Source: an uncultured Phycisphaerales bacterium (lineage in GTDB: Bacteria; Planctomycetota; Phycisphaerae; Phycisphaerales; UBA1924). From it: a stretch of DNA of 64,000 nt. Of this stretch, positions 57,257 to 64,000 are shown one piece after another (the stretch's first letter is position 1; every line of letters starts with the position of its first letter). The position numbers and the translations under genes were made by a program. The stretch covers positions 1-64,000 of the forward strand of contig CAIYWI010000002.1 of NCBI GenBank assembly GCA_903929885.1. The letters are read 5' to 3'. Under the pieces are notes generated by a model. It had not been told where the DNA came from and made no database searches. It was given only the letters and a program-made list of their open reading frames with translations.

Positions 57257-58219
57257 ATGGACAAGCTGTCTTCGATCGTGGTGGGCGTGGACTTCTCGGA
57301 GTGTTCCCTCGTGGCGTTGAAGGAGGCGATTCGCCTCTCGAGATGGAACAACGCATCGGTGTGCGCCGTGCACGTGATCGATACGCTGGTGGTCACCGAA
57401 CTGGAGGAGGCGCTCTCCCCCTTCCAGCAGAAGATCTGCGACCACTTGGTTGACGACGCCCGCAAGGAATGGGTCAGGCATGTCGCCAAGATCGACGGCG
57501 CCGCCAACGTCAAGTTCGAGGTTCGGATCGACAATCGCGTGCGAGGGCTGCTCTCCAAGGCCCGCGAGGCGAAGGCAGACCTGCTGATCGTCGGCGCATA
57601 CGGCAACCGAAAGCCCGATGTCGGCATGGGGACGGTCGCCACGGCCTGCGTTCGACACGCCCACTGCCCGGTGCTGCTCATTCGCGACACGATGGGAGGC
57701 GGGTTCAAGAACATCGCGGCGTGCACGGACTTCTCGCCCACCTCGCTCGAGGCGATTGATCAAGCCGCGAGGATCTGCACGCAGGACAACGCCGCGCTGC
57801 ACGTCGTGCATGTCTTTCAGCCCCTCTGGCAGGACTTCAGCTTCCCGGCGACGATGCCCGTGTCGACTCCCGACTTCCACAAGCAGTATCAGGAGACCCT
57901 GCTTCGTCGGCTGAAGACTTTCGCGTCGCAACTCGGCCATTCGCTCGACTACGTGAAGCCCTCATACGCAGCGGTCGAGTACCCGGGCCATCGCACTGGC
58001 CTCGTTGATTACGCCAAGTCGAACGGCATCGACCTCTTGGTGCTTGGCACGAGGGGCAAGACGAACATCCGCGACGTGCTGCTTGGCAGCACCGCGGAGA
58101 AGGTGCTGCGCGAGGCCCCTTGCTCGGTGTTGGCCGTGCGGGCGGTGGCGTCTCAGGCCGGCATGGAGGCGGCCGCTCCGGCTCGGGCGGTTGTCGAGCC
58201 GCAGCAGCAGGTGCGATAA
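57257..58219 (+). CDS. Universal stress protein, tandem UspA domains
   Basis: Two UspA domains: IVVGVDFSECSLVALKEAIRLS...ADLLIVGAYGNRK and NIAACTDFSPTSLEAIDQAARI...DLLVLGTRGKTNIRDVLLGSTAEKVLREAPCSVLAVR. Confidence 0.92.
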   Translation: MDKLSSIVVGVDFSECSLVALKEAIRLSRWNNASVCAVHVIDTLVVTELEEALSPFQQKICDHLVDDARKEWVRHVAKIDGAANVKFEVRIDNRVRGLLSKAREAKADLLIVGAYGNRKPDVGMGTVATACVRHAHCPVLLIRDTMGGGFKNIAACTDFSPTSLEAIDQAARICTQDNAALHVVHVFQPLWQDFSFPATMPVSTPDFHKQYQETLLRRLKTFASQLGHSLDYVKPSYAAVEYPGHRTGLVDYAKSNGIDLLVLGTRGKTNIRDVLLGSTAEKVLREAPCSVLAVRAVASQAGMEAAAPARAVVEPQQQVR

Positions 58220-58424
58220 CGCCGCGACAGAGGCCCCTCCCCAAGGTGCTTGGGATTCGCATTCAAGGTTGAAGCGACCGGTCCCTGATCCGGGGCCAGG
58301 CGTGGTCGACACGCCACGCAGCGCCACCATCCGGCCGGGCACGGGCGAGTGGCATCCGTCGCGCCAACAGCGACGTTGAGGCGCCATGCGAGTCGGCCGC
58401 AAGGCTCGAGGGAGTGATCGACGA

Positions 58425-61400
58425 TCACTCCGGTCCCGGGAGGGCCAGTTCGGGTGGCGTCCAGGAGAAGATGCCGCGACGGAATCCGTCGCTGACGCCG
58501 TCGTCGTCAAGGAGCAGATTGCCGAAGCCGTCGTCGATGATCGAGGTCGACAGCGAGAAGCGGAAGAAACTCGAGGGAGTCGGGAGGATCGAGAGACTGA
58601 AGGGATCCGCCATGTTGCTGCGGAGATCAATGGTCAGGCGGCGAGCCACCGCGTTCCACGAGAACCTCGACGCCGCGAGCAAGACAGGGACGTCGATGGC
58701 GCCCTGTCGAGCCGTGAGTTGAACGGCCGAGGTGATCTGGCCGCTCGTGATCAGCGACTGGATGTTGGTCGCGTTCGAGAATGTGATCGTCAGCGATCGA
58801 CCTGTGAGGTCGAGCGCATAGCCCGTCACCGCCGGGCGTGCGTCGATCCGCGAGAAGGAGCCCAGCACGCCTGCGGCCACGGCCCTTCCGGCGAGGTCTC
58901 GAACCTGGTTGGCGACGACGCTGACGCTGATCGCACCCAGCGGCAGGGTGCCCGCATAGGCGTACCGCCAGAAGCCGCCGCCCAGAGACGACACGCCCGT
59001 GACGGACACGCCGGTGATCGTGATGTCGGCCGCGTCGATCGTGGCCGGATCGATCCCCGAGCCCGGACCATCGGTCCAGCGGATGTCGACAAAGCCGGGG
59101 TTGTTGGAGATCGTGGAGCCCGCCAGCGGGGCTTCCAGCGACCCTGTGGGATTCACCGTGTCGAGCACGAACGAGCCGACGGTGGTGGCCAGCGAGGCGT
59201 TTCCGGCCAAGTCCGTGGCCGCGGCGGCCGCGGCCATGACGGTGACGACGCCCTGAGGCAGCGAGCCCGAGTAGGCATAGCGGAAAATGCCGCCGCCCAG
59301 GTGCGAGACGCCCGTGACGGTGACGCCGCTGATCGACACGGCGCCCGAGTCCACCGACGCAGGGTTGACCCCCGAGCCGTTGCCGTCGGTCCACGCGATG
59401 TCGACGTATCCCGCGTCGCTTCCGACGATCGGAGCGTTGAAGGGCGCGGCAAGGGCGGCAACGGGGCGTACGCCGTCCACGGTGAGGTTGGCGGCCACGG
59501 GCGCGCCCGCGAGGGGGTTGCCCGCCGTGTCGACGATGCCCGCGCCGAGCAGCAGGCGGTAGTTGGCGTTGTCGAGCGGCGCATCGAGGCTGAGGGTCAC
59601 GAGCGAGGTGGAGGAGTTGAAGAGGATGGTGACGATGCGGGAGGAGATGTTGGTGTCGTCGCCGTTGCCGAAGGTGGCATCGACGCTTCGGAGCAGGGTG
59701 TAGTTGGCGGGGTTGGTGAGCGAGGCGGCGACGAGGTCGGTGGCGGCCGCGAACTGGACGGTGAAGGAGGAGGGGCCGACGTTGACGATGCCGGTCGGGG
59801 AGACGGAGACGACCGTCGGGCCGGTGCGATCGATGCGGAAGGTGCGGGCGAAGTCGCCGCCTTCCGAACCGTCGGCGTTGCCGTCGAGGCGGTTGCCGGC
59901 GAGATCGACAGGGGCGTTGGAAGCGTCGCTCAGGATGCGGAAGCGGTAGCGACCGTCCGGCAGCGAGGCGGGCAGGACGACGGTGGCGTTGAACTCGCCG
60001 AAGCCGTAGGCGACGTCGGTGATGGTCATGGGGACGTCGTCGCCGCTGTTGAAGACGCCGTCGGGGCCGGCCTCAACGAGGGTGTAGAGCGAGAGACTGC
60101 GGACGCTGGTGACGTCCATCCGCTCGCTGAAGGTCAGGGTAAACGCGGAGACCGTGCTGGTCAGCACGGCGTCATCGGTCATGCCGGCGGGCGAGAAGGC
60201 TGTGACGGCGGGCGGAGTCGTGTCGTTGCCCGAGCCCTGGAATTCGTAGGCGCCGATGTCGTAGAAGCGGAAGACGCCTTCGCCGGTGTTGACGGTGCCC
60301 AGGTCGTCGTTGCGGGGCAGGCCGTCGGCGTCGAGCGTCGGAGCCACCGTGCTGTTGGCCGCGTCGATGAGAGGCGAGGTCGAGCGGATTCGGAAGTTGT
60401 CGTCGAGGCCGAAGTCGCTGAAGGGGTCGCCCGGCGACAGGCGGTCCCAGCCGAGGAGATTGTCCGCGCCGTTGAAGTCGACGAAGAGCGGATCGGCCGA
60501 CTTGCTGGCGGCATCGAGGCCGGTGGCGGTCCGCCAATCGGCGAGCTCGTTGCGAGGCGTGCCCGAGGAGCGACCGAACTGGGCCGCGCCGGGGTTGATC
60601 AGCCAGACGTTGTTGAAGTTGCTCGTGAAGCCGCCCGCGATGCCCGAGAATTCGAAGCCGTAGCCGCCGCCGATGGCGACCATGTTGTTGATGATCTGGC
60701 TGGCGGCCGTGGCGTTGGTGACGCGGATGGCCGAGCCGACCTGCTGGAAGATGGTGTTGTTGATGATGCGGAAGGAGGGCGAGGAACTCGCGGAGAGATC
60801 GGCGTCGATGGCCTGGTTGGTGTGGTCGTAGATCAGGTTGTTGACGATCAGCGGCTGGCCGCTGTACATGTTCTGGAGGCGGATGCCGACGCTGCTGCCC
60901 AGGATGCGGTTGCGTTCAATGGTGACGCTGGGGTACTGCTCGACGTACACGCCTCGATTGGCGTTGCCGACGATGCGGTTGCCCTCCACCCACATGGCGT
61001 AGGCGCGGACGCCGTCGCCGTTGAGGGAGATCAGGTTGCTCCGGACATGGCTGTACCCGGCGTTCTCGCCGTAGACGCCAAAGCCGGCGTTGAGCGAGAC
61101 GGTGTTGTCGCGGAAGTTGATGCGGTCTCGCACCCGCACGCCGGTGGTGTTCTCCGTCACGAGGTTGTTGGAGACGGTCGAGTAGTCGAGGTCGGCGGTG
61201 TCGTTGAGGTCCATGCCCGTGTCGTTGCCGCGGGCCTCGTTGCGGAGGGCGGCGAACTGGGCCACGCTGATGGAGATGCCCGTCGAGTTGTTGTACGCGA
61301 TGTTGTCGCGGAAGGTCAGGCCGCTTGCGTTCGACTCGGCTCGGAAGCCGGTGCCGCTGCGGCTGCCGACCTTGTAGAAGCGGCTCTGCTCGACCAGCGC

Positions 61401-64000
61401 GTTCACGCCGTCGATGCGGACGTCGATGTCCTGGTCGGTGTTCGCGCTGGAGGTGGTGCCGAAGGCGTCGATGCGACGCAGGACTGCGTTGCCGGATCCC
61501 GAGTCGAGGTAGATGCCGATGTATGCGTTGTCGCTGACCCGCACGTCCTCGAGGAGCAGCCGCTGGGCGCCGGCCCCCCAGAGACCGAAGTAGCCGGTGC
61601 GGAGCGTGAGGTTTCGCACCGAGACGTCGGCCGCCGTCACTCGCATGGCGGCGATGTTGGTCGACACGTTGGAACGCTGGAGCACCGCGCCGCCGCCAAC
61701 GGGGCCGAGGATCGAGACGCCGGCGTCCTGTGAGAGCACTTCGACGGTCGAGGCGAGCAGGTAACTGCCGGTGTCGACGCGGACGACGTCGCCGGGGTTG
61801 AGGTCGTACGACGCCAACAGGGCGTTGAGCGACCGCATCGGGTCACCCGGCGTGGTGCCCGTGTTGAGGTTGTCGCCGATGGCCGTGGCGTACTGGTCGC
61901 CTGCGGTCGCGTTGTCGTTGACGTAGTAGGTTGTGCCGGAGGAACCTACCGTGAAGACGTTCACCGAGGTGTCGGTCGCTGCGGCCATCGACGTCGAGGT
62001 GATCCGCATCAGTCCATTGAGGGTCCGTTGCGGGTTCGAAGGCGTCCACGCGAACGCGCCGTCATTGAGTTCGTTGGCGGCGACCATCGACCACGACAGG
62101 CCGTTGTCCGGGCTGAACTCGATGTTCACGCGAGGACCGGCGTTGACCGATCGCCAGCGTACCAGCGTCGTCCGGCCGGCCTTGGCCTTCTCGCCGCCGT
62201 CGGGGCTGAGGATCTGCACGAAGTTGGCCTGACTCCTCGACGCCTGGTTGGAGTTTCCGTAGGCGCCCAGATCGACGCGATCGCCGTCCTGAAGGGCGAG
62301 GGGGCCGGAGAGGCCGGTGGGGGTGTCCTCGGTGACGGCGTCGGCCGGATCGCCGGCGTCGATGGCGGGGCTGAGGGTGGCGTCGGGGGTCCAGACGCCG
62401 GTGCCGGGCTTGTAGCTGGCGACGGTGGACTGGAGGCGGAAGTTGTCGTCGGAGCCGTCGTTGATGGCGGCGGCGGAGGTGCGGAGGTACGCGGCGCTGA
62501 TGGTGGTGAAGAGCGAACCTTCGCCGGGGCGGTTCCAACGCAGGCGGGGCGCGGTGGTGGAGCCGTCGTCGACGGCCTCGAAGACGATGGGGACCCAACC
62601 CGGAGCGGTGGCGGTGAAGGTGCCGGTGCGGCTCTCCTGATTGCTCGGGGGGCTGAAGTCGTTGATGGTCAGGACGCCGTTGACGAACAGACGCTGGGGT
62701 CCGTAGGCGCGGATGTCGAAGGTGTAGGTGCCCGCGGCGGGGAGGAAGACCTCGCCGCTCCACCGCATGCTGGTGCCGTCGACGTTGAGGCCGGGTCGGA
62801 TGCCCGATCCGGTGTTGAACTCGACGGAACGGTCGACGCCGGTGACGGCGGGGGTGCCGCTGAAGGTGGTGTTGTTCCAGCCCTGGAAGGTCAGGCCGCC
62901 CGCATCGGCATGGCCGAGGACGTCGTCGGCGCCGTCGATGTCGACGAACCGGGGGTCGGCGCTGATGGAGTTGGCGTCAAGGCCCAGTTCGAGGGACCAG
63001 TCGGTGAGGGTGGCGAAGGGGAGCTGCCAGTAGCCCAGCGATGCGCCGTTGATGGGACGAAGGAGGTTGTAGTCGCTGGCGAAGCCGGTCTGGGCGCTGT
63101 CGGCGACGTTGACGACGTACTTGCCCGTGCCGCCGGCGACGAGAATGTTGTTCTTGAGGGTGACGTTGCGGGTGTTGCCCGCGAGGCGAACGGCGTCGCC
63201 CGCAGGGGTGTAGACGGTGTTGTTGACGATGTCGTTGTCGACGTTGTTGCTGGTGGAGCCGTCGGAGACAAGGATGCCCTCGCCCGCGTTGTAGACGAGG
63301 TTGTTGAGGATGCGGTAGTTGTACGCGGCGTAGTTGTTGACGGCGATGCCGTAGCTGGAGACGCCGTGGATGCGGTTGCCCTGGATGAGGACGTTGGAGT
63401 AGCCGTCGGCGTAGATGCCGTAGTTGGCGTTGAAGATGTTGAGGTTGGTGATCGAACCCGCGCTGTAGGCGGCGACGCTGGCGTAGCTCGGACCGCCGTT
63501 GCGGTAGAGGGTGAGCCGGTCGGCGGAGGCCCCGTTGCGGATCTCGAGGCCCTCCTGACCGTTGGAGTAGGCGACGCTGTCGCGGATCAGGACGCGGTTG
63601 TCGACGTAGAAGCCCTCGCCGCCGTTGGCGAAGCTGGTGTTGTTGAAGGCGGTGGGAGTGGCGTACCCGGCGGTGGAGTTGCCGTTGAGCCACAGGCCCC
63701 TGTCGCCGTTCTGGGAGGTGATGTTGCCGGAGACCTCGAAGCCGTCGGCGCGGACATAGATGCCGTGGGTGTTGTTCGAGGCCTGATTGTCCTGCACGAG
63801 CGCGGTGCCCGGGGCGTCGATGTAGAGGCCGTAGCCGTCGCGACCGTTGATCTTGGAGAATCGGTTGCGGAGGACGGTGGCGTTGACGCCGTGGATGACG
63901 GCGCCGTAGTCCTGGTTGCGGTTGCCGTCGGCCGCGTTGCCCCAGAGGAAGCTGTCGCGGAGGGTGAATCCCGAGCTGGCGTTGTCGTTGACCTGGATGC
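58425..64000 (-). CDS. Giant secreted right-handed beta-helix protein with PA14, Kre9/KNH-like and tandem Ig-like domains (5' end beyond window)
   Basis: Repeated NNxI...GNRIxG beta-helix rungs, PA14-like MRWSGEVFLPAAGTYTFDIRAYGPQRLFVNGVL, VQILSPDGGEKAKAGRTTLVRWRS, two similar Ig-like units ending DLAGNASLATTVGSFVLD / DLAGRAVAAGVLGSFSRID; frame stays open to 64000. Confidence 0.85.
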   Translation of the reverse strand, partial: IQVNDNASSGFTLRDSFLWGNAADGNRNQDYGAVIHGVNATVLRNRFSKINGRDGYGLYIDAPGTALVQDNQASNNTHGIYVRADGFEVSGNITSQNGDRGLWLNGNSTAGYATPTAFNNTSFANGGEGFYVDNRVLIRDSVAYSNGQEGLEIRNGASADRLTLYRNGGPSYASVAAYSAGSITNLNIFNANYGIYADGYSNVLIQGNRIHGVSSYGIAVNNYAAYNYRILNNLVYNAGEGILVSDGSTSNNVDNDIVNNTVYTPAGDAVRLAGNTRNVTLKNNILVAGGTGKYVVNVADSAQTGFASDYNLLRPINGASLGYWQLPFATLTDWSLELGLDANSISADPRFVDIDGADDVLGHADAGGLTFQGWNNTTFSGTPAVTGVDRSVEFNTGSGIRPGLNVDGTSMRWSGEVFLPAAGTYTFDIRAYGPQRLFVNGVLTINDFSPPSNQESRTGTFTATAPGWVPIVFEAVDDGSTTAPRLRWNRPGEGSLFTTISAAYLRTSAAAINDGSDDNFRLQSTVASYKPGTGVWTPDATLSPAIDAGDPADAVTEDTPTGLSGPLALQDGDRVDLGAYGNSNQASRSQANFVQILSPDGGEKAKAGRTTLVRWRSVNAGPRVNIEFSPDNGLSWSMVAANELNDGAFAWTPSNPQRTLNGLMRITSTSMAAATDTSVNVFTVGSSGTTYYVNDNATAGDQYATAIGDNLNTGTTPGDPMRSLNALLASYDLNPGDVVRVDTGSYLLASTVEVLSQDAGVSILGPVGGGAVLQRSNVSTNIAAMRVTAADVSVRNLTLRTGYFGLWGAGAQRLLLEDVRVSDNAYIGIYLDSGSGNAVLRRIDAFGTTSSANTDQDIDVRIDGVNALVEQSRFYKVGSRSGTGFRAESNASGLTFRDNIAYNNSTGISISVAQFAALRNEARGNDTGMDLNDTADLDYSTVSNNLVTENTTGVRVRDRINFRDNTVSLNAGFGVYGENAGYSHVRSNLISLNGDGVRAYAMWVEGNRIVGNANRGVYVEQYPSVTIERNRILGSSVGIRLQNMYSGQPLIVNNLIYDHTNQAIDADLSASSSPSFRIINNTIFQQVGSAIRVTNATAASQIINNMVAIGGGYGFEFSGIAGGFTSNFNNVWLINPGAAQFGRSSGTPRNELADWRTATGLDAASKSADPLFVDFNGADNLLGWDRLSPGDPFSDFGLDDNFRIRSTSPLIDAANSTVAPTLDADGLPRNDDLGTVNTGEGVFRFYDIGAYEFQGSGNDTTPPAVTAFSPAGMTDDAVLTSTVSAFTLTFSERMDVTSVRSLSLYTLVEAGPDGVFNSGDDVPMTITDVAYGFGEFNATVVLPASLPDGRYRFRILSDASNAPVDLAGNRLDGNADGSEGGDFARTFRIDRTGPTVVSVSPTGIVNVGPSSFTVQFAAATDLVAASLTNPANYTLLRSVDATFGNGDDTNISSRIVTILFNSSTSLVTLSLDAPLDNANYRLLLGAGIVDTAGNPLAGAPVAANLTVDGVRPVAALAAPFNAPIVGSDAGYVDIAWTDGNGSGVNPASVDSGAVSISGVTVTGVSHLGGGIFRYAYSGSLPQGVVTVMAAAAAATDLAGNASLATTVGSFVLDTVNPTGSLEAPLAGSTISNNPGFVDIRWTDGPGSGIDPATIDAADITITGVSVTGVSSLGGGFWRYAYAGTLPLGAISVSVVANQVRDLAGRAVAAGVLGSFSRIDARPAVTGYALDLTGRSLTITFSNATNIQSLITSGQITSAVQLTARQGAIDVPVLLAASRFSWNAVARRLTIDLRSNMADPFSLSILPTPSSFFRFSLSTSIIDDGFGNLLLDDDGVSDGFRRGIFSWTPPELALPGPE

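Noticed and set aside
58386-61733. 1115-aa plus-strand ORF
   Set aside because: Antisense to the beta-helix giant gene. Repetitive V/D/G/A composition is the shadow of the opposite-strand codon bias; no domain.

Overview
A 64 kb GC-rich chromosomal window. Gene content suggests a planctomycete, probably Phycisphaerae-like: H-X9-DG-type pseudopilins, a Gly-Cys-ending dockerin surface protein, CxxCGY...CPxCG small proteins and few operons. That placement is inference. I support about 47 protein-coding genes, one tRNA-Leu(CAA) and several intrinsic terminators or RNA hairpins. No CRISPR array, rRNA, transposase, integrase or prophage was seen. Most genes are housekeeping or metabolic: pnp, rpsO, tyrS, murJ, putA, deoC, class III fbp, hutI/hutG, tryptophan dioxygenase, thiolase, modABC, asnB, an OPT transporter and two histidine kinases. 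The most interesting items are: (1) a tightly coupled three-gene module (DUF5690 membrane protein, phosphonatase-like hydrolase, phosphonoacetaldehyde-reductase-like Fe-ADH), a candidate phosphonate pathway; (2) a roughly 100-nt nested imperfect hairpin in the pnp leader, next to an intrinsic terminator after rpsO; (3) a fasciclin/ECF sigma/RskA-like anti-sigma locus resembling the mycobacterial sigK-rskA-mpt70/83 arrangement; (4) a CYTH protein paired with a stand-alone HD (Mesh1/RelA-like) hydrolase; (5) a giant beta-helix/PA14/Ig-like secreted protein running off the right edge; (6) a PstS-like secreted protein with multiple dockerin repeats and a Gly-Cys C-terminus. Many long ORFs in the supplied track are antisense or shadow ORFs caused by high GC and were rejected. 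All family calls come from motif recognition by eye. No database search was run.
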